A stretch of DNA of 64,000 nucleotides from Sipunculus nudus. Its lineage: Eukaryota; Annelida; Sipuncula; Golfingiida; Sipunculidae. A program made the position numbers and the translations under genes. Where the stretch lies: the NCBI GenBank assembly GCA_026874595.1, contig CM049318.1, positions 21,491,456 through 21,555,455 on the forward strand, read 5' to 3'. This document shows, one piece after another, positions 36,801 through 43,928 of the stretch (within the stretch, counting starts at the first letter, position 1; every line of letters begins with the position of its first letter). Below the pieces are notes generated by a model that did no database searches, was not told where the DNA came from, and saw only the letters and a program-made list of their open reading frames with translations.

Positions 36801-37766
36801 CATACCACACATACTGTATGGGTAAATAACATGAACACTGATGACTCTGGTTTGGATGATATCAGTTTTTTATATCATGATAATTATGATACAACTCATC
36901 ACTGTTTATCATGATATTGCAATATCAGTAACTTGAGCATGTACTCCACGACTTGTTATTTTATCACTTTCTACTATATTTCTGGGAGACTTTATAAACT
37001 GGCAAATCACGAGTGTCCTTGGAGAAAGTGATTTTGCAAGGCAGTTTTTCAAGCTCCATCATTTTTACATTTTAAAAGCCAATGATTTTGGATATTATAA
37101 AAAAATATTAAATGTATATAATACAGAAAGAAAATGATTTTCTGAACATAGACAGTCCCTGGTAATACCATTACAGAGAACTTAATGGTATTAATTATTA
37201 CCAAAACCCTACTAATGACAACAAATCCAGTAAACTGCATAATTAATTTTAGCGAAAAAATATCTCTTACAAATGATGTCTCAGGCTGAATACATTTGAT
37301 CTTAATGTTTGAAATGGTACAGGAAACACCGTAACATGCATACACCTGGACTGGGATCACAGATTTCAACCTTTAAAGATTGATTACATGTGCTCATATA
37401 TGCGTATGTACATATATGCATGAAAAAAAATTGCTGTTTCCATGTGCACATAAATGCGTGAACTTGCAGACGTTTATATTTGTACCGTGGATCAAGCATG
37501 TCTTCCATAAAAACACAGTGACCCTATGCCTGAAAATCACTCCTGTGGTAATTTTCACGCATATACACACATACACATATACCCTAGCAGACACATGGAA
37601 ACAGCCCAGTAGCAAAAGTATGATCAATTATTCACACATATACGCACCCCTTAATAGTCACCAAAAGATCACCAGAAAACACAGATTCATAAAGTTCTAC
37701 CTGGTTGCGGTCCATCCGAGCCTCCAGCAGCTCTCGTTTGCGAGGGTCAATGCCTAAGTGGTCCAT
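712..37766 (-). CDS. TLK: Tousled-like serine/threonine kinase, exons 1-15 (3' end outside window)
   Basis: Nuclear kinase of the Tousled-like family, known to phosphorylate the histone chaperone ASF1 during DNA replication and chromatin assembly. Fifteen coding exons join in consistent phases into 593 codons plus one base. Order of parts: N-terminal [14 protein letters not shown] (the LDPRRQELLEAR motif of animal TLKs), a Ser/Gln-rich region (23-109), a basic stretch RKRKRK (122-127, likely NLS), ITEYF (155-159), coiled-coil segments (about 232-300 and 394-448), then the kinase domain. Visible kinase residues: glycine loop GKGGFSEV (467-474), ATP lysine K489 in ACKIH, helix-C E512, hinge EYC (543-545), and catalytic HYDLKP with D590. 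The remaining C-lobe (DFG, APE) must lie beyond position 1. The start is the first ATG of the exon carrying the family N-terminus. Introns range from about 0.4 to 10.6 kb and are heavily invaded by repeats. Whether it is called TLK1 or TLK2 cannot be decided, and many invertebrates have one gene. Confidence 0.95.
1433..1522 (-). CDS. TLK: TLK exon 14, helix C
   Basis: This exon is 90 bp, entered and left in phase 2, with donor GTAAGT. The product [20 protein letters not shown] then YDVFEI contains the helix-C glutamate (REY) and the HPRIVKLYD block conserved in TLKs. Confidence 0.96.
1919..2010 (-). CDS. TLK: TLK exon 13, ATP-binding lysine
   Basis: This exon is 92 bp, phase 0 in and phase 2 out, with donor GTGAGT. 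The product [20 protein letters not shown] carries the ATP-anchoring lysine in ACKIH. A Cys replaces the more usual Val before the lysine, a tolerated position in kinases. Confidence 0.96.
2300..3190. repeat. 338-bp tandem repeat element, copy 1 (about 2.5 units)
   Basis: The phrase TCTCAAAAATAGAGAAAAA recurs at 2492, 2830 and 3168, exactly 338 bp apart. Each unit also carries CAGGTGG(T/C)(T/G)CCACCAGTCTGCAG (2535, 2873) and GGGTAACAGAGACCTAATTTC. The left edge near 2345 carries GTGACCCATGGGTCA and CAGCTGA, which also bound other copies in the window. No coding potential. It is probably a non-autonomous mobile element with internal tandem repeats, lying in intron 12. Confidence 0.8.
3388..4730. 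repeat. 278-bp tandem element, copy 1 (four units between 5' and 3' modules)
   Basis: The phrase GATGTCTGCAG recurs at 3496, 3774, 4051 and 4329 (spacing 278, 277, 278). Each unit holds two GGTGGCGCCACC-type palindromes about 130-147 bp apart, so the unit looks like an old dimer. A 5' module of about 110 bp (GTAGTCGA... AGTGAAGTGAGGCAT...) and a 3' module (GGTTTATGTGT... CAGTTCACATGTGACC) flank the array. Both modules recur around a single unit at 21.1-21.6 kb, which defines the element's boundaries. Confidence 0.8.
4792..4838. repeat. Near-perfect hairpin of TCTAGAC motifs
   Basis: Arms 4792-4812 and 4818-4838 are 21-bp inverted repeats with one mismatch around a 5-nt loop (GCTGT). A further GTCTAGACA follows at 4839-4848. 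TCTAGA occurs five times in under 60 bp. The structure could extrude as a cruciform or fold in RNA. Function unknown. Confidence 0.75.
5071..5916. mobile_element. hAT-type non-autonomous transposon (MITE), 846 bp, with TSD
   Basis: The left end TAGTGTTGGGAC and the right end GTCCCAACCCTA are inverted repeats, and both ends are flanked by the same 8-bp duplication GTTTAAAC (5063-5070 and 5917-5924). An 8-bp duplication with short inverted ends is diagnostic of hAT-superfamily insertion. Subterminal GATATC/ATCATGATAA and TATCGCGAT motifs are repeated. The interior has no transposase-like frame, so it needs a transposase in trans. Confidence 0.85.
5990..6480. repeat. Dispersed repeat with GGTGGCGCCACC core
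   Basis: Contains TAGGTGGCGCCACCAATACC at about 6013, TTTCTGAGAT-type phrases also seen in the 278-bp units, and an ACGACGCA-rich tail near 6437-6480 ending CATCGCAAAAGCTCA. It directly adjoins the second 338-bp element. Non-coding, with imprecise boundaries. Confidence 0.5.
6490..7208. repeat. 338-bp tandem repeat element, copy 2, with right terminus
   Basis: Two units with ACAGGTGGC(A/G)CCAC at 6503 and 6842 (339 bp apart), the same family as 2.3-3.2 kb. It ends with a GACGGACA microsatellite (7120-7150) and a terminus CTCAGATGACTTACAGTCAG CTGAG near 7180-7205. That terminus recurs at 22,245-22,277 and 35,560-35,586, so it looks like a real element end. Confidence 0.75.
7882..8162 (+). mobile_element. 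tRNA-derived SINE
   Basis: The 5' part has a box-A-like TGGCTCAGGGTTAGAGCA (7895-7912) and a degenerate box B GAGTTCTTATCTC (7936-7948) at tRNA spacing. A roughly 200-bp body without coding potential follows. It is not a functional tRNA because the arms do not pair well. It lies in intron 12. The family name is not assigned. Confidence 0.65.
8342..8423 (-). CDS. TLK: TLK exon 12, kinase glycine-rich loop
   Basis: This exon is 82 bp, entered in phase 2 and leaving in phase 0 at GTGAGT. It encodes [20 protein letters not shown] then [10 protein letters not shown] is the nucleotide-binding loop, and LxDRYLLLxLLGxGGFSEV is a TLK signature. Confidence 0.97.
8918..9290. repeat. Inverted repeat pair (about 50-bp arms, 260-bp spacer)
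   Basis: The left arm at about 8920-8968 (GTGGCAAGGGAACGTGTATT GGCAAAG) matches the reverse complement of about 9236-9285 (GTGGCAAGGGACGTGTATC GGCAAAG). The arrangement resembles a degenerate MITE or a foldback element in TLK intron 11. No target-site duplication was identified. Confidence 0.5.
9562..9726 (-). CDS. TLK: TLK exon 11, second coiled coil
   Basis: This exon is 165 bp, entered and left in phase 2, with donor GTAAGC. The product [20 protein letters not shown] continues to [17 protein letters not shown], a block nearly invariant in TLKs just before the kinase domain. Confidence 0.96.
9727..10803. other. TLK intron 10
   Basis: Intron between exons 10 and 11. I see no repeat array, exon or RNA gene. 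The short frames near 10.45-10.7 kb resemble nothing recognisable. Confidence 0.4.
10804..10950 (-). CDS. TLK: TLK exon 10
   Basis: This exon is 147 bp, entered in phase 2 and leaving in phase 2. The product [20 protein letters not shown] followed by AKKKPP matches the TLK segment QQERIxxQREEIExxRKxLAKxKPP. The second half is lysine-rich and variable. Confidence 0.95.
11198..11420. mobile_element. MITE with roughly 45-bp terminal inverted repeats
   Basis: The left end CAGGCAGG..AAGAAGCCGCTGTCATTAGG..GACAGCCATGGCACA is mirrored at the right end TGTGCCATGGCTGTC..CCTAACGACAGCAGCTTCTT..CCTGCCTA with few mismatches. The 223-bp element has no coding potential, and a target-site duplication is not clear. 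Internal ATTGG and CCAAT boxes are also roughly mirrored. It lies in TLK intron 9. Confidence 0.7.
12414..12550 (-). CDS. TLK: TLK exon 9
   Basis: This exon is 137 bp, phase 0 in and phase 2 out, with donor GTAAGT. It encodes a segment including [20 protein letters not shown] and VDGYAF, a strongly conserved TLK block (LGxFxxxRxGAxFxExWxDGYAF). Confidence 0.95.
12812..14080. repeat. Roughly 275-290-bp tandem array rich in nuclear-receptor-type motifs
   Basis: TCTTTTTAAAGA-type phrases recur at 13,279, 13,554 and 13,845. Each unit has TGACCTTGACCTTTGACCT-type sequence plus CAGAAACTAATTTTTGGACA and TTTGAAATCCATA phrases. TGACCTTTGACCT, the complement of the perfect DR1 site AGGTCAAAGGTCA, occurs intact at 12,847, 13,581, 13,728 and 13,872. 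Non-coding, in TLK intron 8. The same family recurs at 22.0-22.3 kb and 51.5-51.9 kb. Confidence 0.8.
13985..14560. repeat. Roughly 328-bp dispersed repeat carrying GGTGGCGCCAC
   Basis: CAAGGTCAAGG(C/T)CACTCTC followed by GGTCATGACCC, CTCATCCC and TGTCCATTAG occurs at about 14,007 and again at about 14,340. A TAGGTGGCGCCACGAG core lies at 14,205. The same order of phrases recurs at 27.05-27.49 kb and 28.19-28.56 kb. It directly follows the nuclear-receptor-motif array and may be its 3' module. Confidence 0.7.
15272..15382 (-). CDS. TLK: TLK exon 8, coiled coil
   Basis: This exon has 37 codons in phase 0/0. The product [20 protein letters not shown] continues to a conserved MTKKLLIEK ending (SKKLLIEK in other TLKs). 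The donor is GTAAGA. Confidence 0.92.
15962..16054 (-). CDS. TLK: TLK exon 7, start of coiled coil
   Basis: This exon has 31 codons in phase 0/0, with donor GTGAGT. It encodes [20 protein letters not shown], then [11 protein letters not shown], matching the heptad-rich segment of TLKs that mediates oligomerisation. Confidence 0.9.
16055..17497. other. TLK intron 6
   Basis: AT-rich intron. I see no repeat array or RNA gene. The frame at 16,399-16,674 on the minus strand has no recognisable similarity. Confidence 0.4.
17498..17638 (-). CDS. TLK: TLK exon 6
   Basis: This exon has 47 codons in phase 0/0, with acceptor AG at 17,639-17,640 and donor GTCAGT after CAG. It is rich in S, Q and P ([20 protein letters not shown]), a disordered linker between the ITEYF motif and the coiled coils. 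Confidence 0.88.
18190..19235. repeat. 40-bp minisatellite (about 26 copies) in TLK intron 5
   Basis: The unit on the minus strand reads GGCCAGCCCAACACCTTATC then AAATGGTATGTTATATACAA. The period of 40 bp is exact where measured (for example 19,150 to 19,190). The first unit overlaps the last 25 nt of exon 5 and its donor ATG|GTATGT, and later units retain a donor-like GTATGTTA. The unit contains no stop codon in any minus-strand frame, so long repetitive frames across it are a by-product of composition. Scattered 1-2-nt indels and substitutions show it is ageing towards the 18.2-kb end. Confidence 0.9.
19207..19278 (-). CDS. TLK: TLK exon 5, 72-bp exon whose 3' end seeds a minisatellite
   Basis: Acceptor AG at 19,279-19,280 is followed by 24 codons, [20 protein letters not shown] then PYQM, and a donor CAAATG|GTATGT, with phase 0 at both ends. 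It joins in frame to exons 4 and 6. The last 25 nt and the donor are the first unit of the adjacent 40-bp tandem array, so the same splice site recurs about every 40 bp downstream. Transcript data are needed to know which donor is used. Confidence 0.75.
19279..21119. other. TLK intron 4, left part
   Basis: No exon, RNA gene or clear repeat family is recognised. Around 19.7-20.9 kb the base composition is less AT-rich than the surrounding intron and there are several overlapping open frames (up to 126 aa, both strands). I see no domain in any of them. It may be a decayed transposon, but that is a guess. Confidence 0.35.
21120..21750. repeat. 278-bp-family element, copy 2 (single unit)
   Basis: 5' module GTAGTCGAAAAGA... 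AGTGAAGTGAGGCATGGATTG, then one unit from GATGTCTGCC (21,241) with two GGTGGCACCATC sites (21,267 and 21,415), then the 3' module (GGTTTATGTGTGGAAACAGA ... CAGTTCACATGTGACC) and a tail CAGAGGAGTTCTCCGGAAACGA. It is the one-unit counterpart of the four-unit element at 3.4-4.7 kb. Non-coding, in TLK intron 4. Confidence 0.75.
22025..22282. repeat. Fragment of nuclear-receptor-motif repeat with element terminus
   Basis: Contains CCTGTGACCTTAACC, CAGTGACCTTGACCTCTGAC and the terminus CCTCAGTTGACTTACAGTCA GCTGAGC, the same end seen at 7.2 kb and 35.58 kb. The right edge abuts TLK exon 4 closely (within about 20 bp of its donor at 22,299). Confidence 0.65.
22301..22368 (-). CDS. TLK: TLK exon 4, ITEYF motif
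   Basis: This exon is 68 bp, entered in phase 1 and leaving in phase 0 (TTCAAG then GTGAGT). It encodes [20 protein letters not shown] followed by FK. The K(P)I(T/S)(E/D)YF motif is shared by TLK proteins. Confidence 0.9.
22369..24354. other. TLK intron 3, left part
   Basis: AT-rich intron. A TAAGACTTTTTAAGACC-type phrase recurs several times at 22.58-22.90 kb. I see nothing coding. Confidence 0.4.
24355..24885. repeat. Roughly 56-64-bp tandem repeat with CCAATCAGCA and TTATGCAT motifs
   Basis: About eight diverged units. CCAATCAGCATC lies at 24,419, 24,483 and 24,601, with degraded versions near 24,545, 24,665, 24,772 and 24,834. Between them are GTGATTATTTATGCATAA and TTATTATGCATGAC. Each unit therefore pairs a CCAAT box with two ATGCAT palindromes. 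Non-coding, in TLK intron 3, about 300 bp downstream of exon 3 in the direction of TLK transcription. Confidence 0.7.
25199..25283 (-). CDS. TLK: TLK exon 3, basic nuclear-localisation-like segment
   Basis: This exon is 85 bp, starts in phase 0 and ends in phase 1 at a GTAAGA donor. It encodes [20 protein letters not shown] and eight more residues. TPEK followed by a run of K/R is typical of the TLK N-terminal region, and the RKRKRK run is a plausible monopartite NLS. Confidence 0.9.
25336..25390. repeat. Element terminus GACCCATGGGTCA
   Basis: ACATGACCCATGGGTCATTT TGCTCAGCTGAAGTTGACC resembles the left terminus at 2345. It is a solo end adjacent to TLK exon 3. Confidence 0.45.
26635..27490. 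repeat. Composite dispersed repeat (AGGTCAAGGTCA and GGCGCC modules)
   Basis: AAGGTCAAGGTCAC occurs at about 26,670 and 26,820 in units of roughly 150 bp (GTGTGTC... GGAAAAAGAT... TTCAAAAGTTAT). The 328-bp module then follows with CAAGGTCAAGGCCACTCTC (27,080), GATGGCGCCACTAG (27,274) and CATGACC-rich phrases. It lies in TLK intron 2, the largest intron (10.6 kb). Non-coding. Confidence 0.65.
28190..28620. repeat. 328-bp module, third copy
   Basis: TCTGTCCATTAG, AATGGGGGTAATGAAAG, AAGTGGCACCACCATTTT (28,286), TTGATTTTTGGACCATTCCA, TTCAAGGTCAAGGCCAGTCT and GATAGGCTTCGTCC follow the same order as at 14.1-14.5 kb. The tail has GTCCGCCGGCGGAAGC and GTAGTATCCCCGA, like the tail at 14.46-14.55 kb. 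Confidence 0.65.
29160..29575. repeat. 278-bp-family element, diverged copy 3
   Basis: Holds GCGCCACCTGCC (29,238), AAAATTTCAGGCTGATA, GAGTGATTTTTACCCAAAGC, AGACAGATGGACGCCACAC, GCAGATGGCACCACCAGTC (29,384) and the tail TCAGAGGAGTTCCCCCGAAA CGA. The phrase order matches the 278-bp family. The minus-strand frame through it (28,957-29,286) is not a gene. Confidence 0.6.
31311..31470. repeat. Roughly 20-22-bp minisatellite (about seven copies)
   Basis: GCAGATCAG(T)AAATTTTTGG variants recur from 31,311 to about 31,466 with increasing divergence to the right. Non-coding, in TLK intron 2. Confidence 0.65.
31680..32115. repeat. Roughly 145-bp tandem repeat (three units)
   Basis: GTGACCTCTGA recurs at about 31,690, 31,830 and 31,978, each followed by ATTTTGC(T/C), then GAGTTT(C/T)AT and AAAATC(C/G)AT phrases. 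A GGCGGATGGGCGG-type tail is at 32,118. Non-coding, in TLK intron 2. Confidence 0.6.
32120..34940. other. TLK intron 2, middle part
   Basis: No exon or RNA gene recognised. It contains a G-run near 32,981-33,004 (interrupted once by T) and several short frames without family resemblance. Confidence 0.35.
34940..35595. repeat. Dispersed repeat ending in CAGTCAGCTGAGC terminus
   Basis: Two related segments with GAAAGACGATTTTGGACTGCAG (about 34,958) and AGAAGACCATTTTGGACAGCA (about 35,285) sit about 328 bp apart. AGGTGACACCACCTGC lies at 34,991. The right end is CTCAGATGACTATCAGTCAG CTGAGC at about 35,560-35,586, the shared element terminus. TLK exon 2 begins about 280 bp to the right. Confidence 0.6.
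35874..36134 (-). CDS. TLK: TLK exon 2, Ser/Gln/His-rich low-complexity region
   Basis: This exon has 87 codons, phase 0 at both ends, acceptor AG at 36,135-36,136 and donor GTATGC. The product is rich in S, Q, N and H (for example [12 protein letters not shown]), as expected for the disordered TLK N-terminal region. It contains no recognisable domain. Confidence 0.88.
36135..37700. other. TLK intron 1
   Basis: AT-rich intron between exons 1 and 2. A stretch at 36,858-36,930 repeats ATATCATGATAATTATGATA and resembles the subterminal sequence of the hAT MITE at 5.1 kb, but I find no paired ends. Nothing coding is supported. Confidence 0.35.
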
Positions 37767-37774
37767 GCTGACCT
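37701..37774 (-). CDS. TLK: TLK exon 1 (first coding exon), CDS 37,701-37,766
   Basis: The exon begins after an acceptor (AG at 37,775-37,776) with 8 nt of 5' UTR. ATG at 37,766-37,764 opens 22 codons ending ...EARMDRNQ, followed by a GTAGAA donor in phase 0. [14 protein letters not shown] matches the conserved TLK N-terminus. Because an acceptor precedes the ATG, at least one upstream noncoding exon is expected. Confidence 0.9.
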
Positions 37775-40426
37775 CTGGAAATACAAAAAGGAACATAATC
37801 AGAACTGGAATTCGCATCACACTAGTGATGGGCTAATGATGGATTATACAATGATCAGTGGGGTTGATGCAAACTATCTGATGTTTGATCTTGCATTGCC
37901 ATAATTGATTGCAATTTTTTTGCATTGAATATAGGCTTTGTGATGAGGAAATGTGTGCTTCTATATACATTATGCAAGCAAACTAGAGAAGTGTTAAAAA
38001 ATTAATACTTCTAAACCACTGATTTACAGATTATTTCTGATTTATTGGCCAGATGAAGTCAACTGATTTTTCCCGATGACTTATCATGAGATTACAATGG
38101 ACTCCAAACAACACTACAGCTGACCCCGATGTCGATAGTGCCTGTGCAAAATTTCTGTCAAGGCTGACATTCTTATAACCCTGGCTGCCATAAACATGGT
38201 CTTGTTTGCTGAGAAAATCTATTGGGTTATTAGGGTATAAGCAAAAGCTGCCTGCCTTATAATGTAGAGGATAACAGCCTCCTCCAAGGTTATCAAAATT
38301 TCATCTCTCCTACATGATATACTTTTGTTACAAACCTAATTTTTGCCCAGTTTGTAATCTTAATTTAAATTTCCTTTGAATATTCAAGGTCATTCATATG
38401 TTTTTATTTATAAAAGATGATTCAAGGACACTGAAGCTGGCCATATCCTAAATTTTCTTGTAATGAGGTGTATCACTGAAACATTATTGAGGTAAATATA
38501 AAGAAACTATAAACTGGACCATAAATTATCTCATATGGTAACTGCAATGTTAACATTCATGTATTTATTCCCCCAAAGTAAGACCCATGGCTATAAAGGC
38601 AGACCCAGTTGTATCAATGTTTTGTCCAATAATCTGGTTTACAAAACAGCCCCTCAGTACATGGCTGATATATCTTGCTGGTCTCATTATGGTGCTTGCC
38701 ATATGAGGAGTTGTGAACTAAAGACCTGCATGGCAATGTAGCATTGGGTAAAGCTTTGCATGGACTGCTCATATATCAGTCATGGCTGGATGTATTCACT
38801 GTGATACACATGACAAACAGGAAGCCCCTTTTTCCCAAGGAAGTGGATCCTTCTTAATTTGGATCATACATAATAACTTAGGAGCTTGGGCACATTTTCT
38901 CACTGATGGGCAAAGACATTTTTCCATTTAAAACAAGAAATATATATTTTATGAATCATTACTTATATCAACTTCTATGAAAACTTTGAAATGTTTATAT
39001 GTTTAACGGGTCTGACACGGAAAAATGACCTCGTGACTGTTAACATTTTTGGTTGATAGAACAGTTAACATGAAAGTAGGAAAAACTATGGTGATCAGCT
39101 GATGAATTTCTAGGACGTGTTGTAAATGAGTGCCTCTTAAAGTGGACATTAACTTTTTAATGGATATTGGAAGACTGTAGACTAGGGCCCAAAAAATACT
39201 CAGAAAGTCATTCTAATGCACTTCAGTTTTGTTAAGCAATTTGTGTCATATCAAAGGCAGATTTATTTTAAGATGGTTTATCAAGATTATGAAGCATATT
39301 TATGCAAATAATAACTGATGCACAGAATAACTCAAATGATTCACCAAACTGTAGTGATCCAATACTTGAAACATCTTGTAAATGCTATAACACAAAAAAC
39401 AGCCAAATGTTAATTTCAGTTCAAATTGATTTTATGAAAGAATAATATTGTATTTGATGACATATTATGTCACACTTATTAAATGGGCACTTCAGACATG
39501 TCTGTATATTTTCCTTCAACAAGTCCAGAATCACTTATATTAAAACCTAACCATGGGGTTAAATAATTAAGTTTATGGGAAGAACAGTGTAGTGCATGTA
39601 TATTAAAACATGCAACAATTCTGCACTACGATCATGAGAAAGAAAACAAATATTCTTTAGTGAAATACTCAATGATGAGCACAAATCGTGGTGTGGTGAA
39701 AATATATATATGACAGTTTTCATTAATTATGACAATTTCAGGTTGTAAAAATAACATGATCACATACAGTGATAACAAAAACAATTTAAAAAAACACAAG
39801 CAAATGGGACACATAAAGAGTTGCAGTTCATTGAGAAATCAAGAGTAAAACTGAACCCCTGCCTTGTACAGTTGTAGGTGTCTGGAAGTTTCTTTAGTCA
39901 TGGGCAAATATCTAATTATTGAAGATTCATCTGAGTAGTGATCTCATTTGAGATATGGTTGAAGTGACATGCACATATGATTGTGCTATGTTGCCATCGT
40001 AAGCGTCCAAGGTTATGATGACGCAGTGACAAAACATCCAGGTGGGGGTGAAATAGCTGCATATATTCAGTGAGGCTGGCCACAAGTCGCAATTCAGATT
40101 TATGGGCAATAAAAGTCTAGATCGTCTGGATACCCGAAACCAACATGTTAAATGTCATCATGAATGTAATGTCAATATGTCGGGTTCCTTATATGACATA
40201 TGCATCTCCCCTCCAACTACCTGACCGGTCAGTCATCACAGCCATCGCTATCAGCTGGGCCCCCCAGCCCCGAATGTAAATCTAAATGTCAGTAGTCCAC
40301 GGGACTTGCAGACCTAATATTCAAGCGCATGGCTTCGAGGAAACTTGTTGCAAATGTTTAATCTTGGGGTTTAATGCATTGCACGTGCATGTCTTGTTTA
40401 TTGCAATATCTCGTGACCTATATTAC
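37775..40426. other. Presumed first TLK intron (5' UTR intron)
   Basis: Sequence upstream of the first coding exon, which begins with an acceptor site. AT-rich, with no repeat array noted and nothing coding supported. Confidence 0.4.
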
Positions 40427-40945
40427 CTGGCTTGCATGGTGAGCCTGCACGGTAAGCAGACAGGGCTGCCGAATTTGCCCCAACTGCCGATGGGCTATGT
40501 CGCCAAGATGGCGACCCCAAGGTTTGAGGAATCCCGCCACTTGAGGATGAAAGGTGATGCCTCTCCATGACAAGTCGCCCTCAAACACTTGCTGGGGATT
40601 TCTCCTATTCAGGACTGGCTTCCTCCCTTCGCAGTGTCTTCAAATATGGCTGAAAGTTCATTGATATATAACACACCGCACCCTGAATTATACTCGGAGT
40701 GCACGGAACTTTGTTGTCACATACACACGGTCGTGACGTCACATTCGGGCTTTGACGTCGGTGCTTTCCGCGGTCATTCGCATTGAGATCCAAATAAATC
40801 AGGAACTTGGTTGTTTTTGCAAAATTCACACTGTCCTTTAGAAAATTCTCGATGAAAGCTTGAGGTTATTGTCTCCAAGCGAGATCATCGACGCAGTCAT
40901 AAAATAAACGGCATTAGACTGCCACCGCAGAAGATGTATGACCGA
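40427..40945 (-). other. Candidate TLK 5' UTR exon
   Basis: A good minus-strand donor CCAG|GTAATA lies at 40,426/40,427 in a GC-richer, CpG-containing stretch, downstream of promoter-like motifs and upstream of the acceptor of coding exon 1. No ATG is needed here. Another donor TCAG|GTAGTT near 40,217 is an alternative. Inferred only; no transcript evidence is available. Confidence 0.25.
40734..40741. promoter_or_regulatory. CRE palindrome TGACGTCA
   Basis: Perfect CREB/ATF consensus in the CpG-containing region ahead of TLK, with a half-matching TGACGTCG at 40,753. AAGATGGCG (40,505-40,513), a YY1-type motif, lies nearby. Other TGACGTCA copies occur at 45,653 and 46,887 in the intergenic region. 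Confidence 0.4.
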
Positions 40946-41060
40946 GGGAATCCCTCCTGCCAATTTATGTCTATAAATAGCGCGTTTCCGATTGGTCTGT
41001 GATATTATCAATAACCAATTCCCCTTAACTTCCTGTCTAGAATGTAAACTTCCGGAATTC
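40930..41060 (-). promoter_or_regulatory. Candidate TLK core promoter (ETS, CCAAT, TATA-like)
   Basis: Reading the minus strand: CCGGAAGT (41,055-41,048) and CAGGAAGT (41,035-41,028) are ETS-type sites, GACCAATCGG (40,997-40,988) is a CCAAT box, and CTATTTATAG (40,980-40,971) is TATA-like. The order and spacing suit transcription towards TLK from about 40,945. The TATA-like element also reads CTATAAATAG on the plus strand, so a divergent start is possible. Confidence 0.35.
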
Positions 41061-41099
41061 CAAACACATGGTCCAAGCCACATGGCCAAGATGCATCAA

Positions 41100-41480
41100 C
41101 GTGAGATAATGCGAGAACGTGGTGCCAATTACAGCGAGTAGCAGTGTTTGTTTGCAGTGGCGTTGGTTTCACAATGGCCGGCTACCAGCACAGCGTGCTG
41201 CACTGATACAAAGAAATCATTGTGAATGATGTTGTCGAGGAATCACTGCTACACGGGTTTATACATTGAACCAAATTAGACATGAATAAGCGTTACATAT
41301 GCGTTTATTTATTTAACGACAAAGTTCTTTATGTATGTATATACGTTTCGTTAATTATTCATGTACAATATATTATAAATATATTTAACTATATATATTG
41401 TATATATTATAGTTTATTATATTTTATTGTAATATAATATGTATAATATTATATATGATGTCAGTATTATTGTTATTATC

Positions 41481-41528
<48 letters not shown>

Positions 41529-41625
41529 GTATTACCAAAAAGCCAAAATGCTCTCCTTTTAAATGGCTTTTTGTACGATGGGTCTGTATAAGATTCTGAA
41601 AATTTGCAAAAACCTTGAATTGCCC

Positions 41626-41677
<52 letters not shown>

Positions 41678-41809
41678 TTTATGTGATGAATAAATTTAAA
41701 AATAAATTTAAATTGTACTAAAGATACGCAATAACCTATAATATAATTGGCATGACATCTTAATTTATTTGTAACAGAAGCGACGTCACTGACGGCCTGG
41801 TATATATGT

Positions 41810-41860
<51 letters not shown>

Positions 41861-43867
41861 CTGAAATCATCATTTATAATGAATTTAAATACAGATCCAC
41901 AGAGGAAGACTCCAATAGGCCAAAAAGAGAATGGTTTCTCTTGAATCTCGCGCATCAGTTTTGACACTTATCAAATATTTATATTTTCTTTTTCAATAAA
42001 AGTTTACCAATTTTAAGCTCCAGCTGCTCGGACATTTCTTACTTGAAAATGTAATAATTAACTTGATAAAATATTATGTATTGTGCTTTTTACATGTTTA
42101 GCAGACTAATTTGGTTTTTACCATGTTGTCTGACCAGATGAAAATTTATTCGAAAAGAAATTATAAAGTAGAAATCTGTATTCTCATGAATGCAAGGCTC
42201 CACCATGTGCATGGGGGGGGGGGGGGGGGCACTATTGTAGGATGCTCCGAAACCCCTGATAATGAGCAACTGAACCAATCGAATAACAGACCATGACTAA
42301 ACAGTTTCCAAGTAGACAATTCACGAGCGGTTCTACGACTTTTAAAAAGGGGAGTTCAACCCAGAAAGACTAATGAGAATACCTATAACGGTCCTTGGTA
42401 GAGGGTTCTGTAAATGAGAGGGATCAGGCCAAAATATGGTTTATATCCCTGAAAACAGGTTGCACCGGATGAATTGGGGTATAGACTTATTTCAGACTGG
42501 GCCTGTAAGACATCAGGCCTACTACCCTTCATCTATATTTGACCCATTAATAGACCCATTGACTAATCCATTAATAGGCCACCCCTATTGTAACGTAGGC
42601 TGACCTACAGCCGGGAAGCTACAGGCCACCCCGCTCTCCCGCTGGTGCTTGAATGATCCAGATGTCTGGTAGGCAATTGGTTAAGTCATTTTGACGTGTT
42701 AAGGCATTAATCGACAAAAGGCGAAGTTCCGTAGCCTGCCGCGATATTTCCAGTTCCCTGTTTACATATTTAACTACTAGACTAGCAGTATATGTTTCGG
42801 ACAGACCTTTCGGCCATTTGCTGATTTTACATTTAAATATCGTATTGTTTTCTATTATCTGTGGGAAAATCCTACATTGACGAGCGAGTCAGCTTGCAAA
42901 TATAATTACTAGTGTTTGCAAGACAGTTGTGATACGAATCTATTTAAGAGAAACAACGTGTTACTATATATAAGTCTCTGTACAGTGATACTCTTCACTT
43001 TGTTGTGCTGCATGTTGTTTACATATTTTATATCTTTGTTGGAAAAGAATCACCCATAAACCTTTGCAATTCTCATAATTCTGTACCCATAACAACTTTG
43101 AAAAAGTTTCAGTGTCTTGTTCTGTAATTGTTAGTGGGAAGAATATGTTTTTTAAACATGATTGAAAACAAAAACGTCCGATGATCAATTATAAATCGAT
43201 TATTTTGTGTACTTTCTATATTACCTTGAAATTTTCTGAATACTAGTTCCTAAAATACTGACCCAAGTACATGATCTGACATGTACATCGGTAGTCATAA
43301 TGAAACCATTAATCCTCCCGTATCCAAGGTCGGTTTGCTGTCGGACGATTGTTGGCTGGGGTTCCGTTTTATGCTTTATGTTACTTTATGTTCATATATC
43401 TCTGACCGGAGTATATTCTTTGCATGTGCACACATAATTGTTTTAATTTGTGAAAAAATGCAATCGATTCAATCGATTTCTGAAGAAAGCGACGAATCAT
43501 CGATTTAATCGATTAATCGGCACACCAGTAGTAATTATGATACAAATATAATTTTCATCTTTTTCTCATATCGACATCACAATTGTCTTCAACAACTGCG
43601 ATTACCATTAATGATAATGATAATCATGATTATAATTCTGAGGAAGATGATTATTTTTGTATTCTTTACAATATATACTACTTCTTCTATACTATACTAC
43701 TACCCATTATTAATATGATTGTTATTATAATTATTATTATTATTATTATTACTATTATTGCTAAGAGAAGAAGAAGACGGCTATTACTTTCTTCCTTCTT
43801 CTCACATGATTAATGCAAACTATACTTCTATACTACTGGTACTATACTACTACTTCTCTTTATCAAT

Positions 43868-43928
<61 letters not shown>

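Noticed and set aside
36858-36930. Second copy of the hAT MITE from 5.1 kb
   Set aside because: It shares ATATCATGATAATTAT-like words only. The terminal TAGTGTTGGGAC sequence and duplication are absent.
43480-43535. hAT element suggested by ATCGATTAATCGGCACACC
   Set aside because: Only one end is recognisable. No inverted partner or target-site duplication was found.
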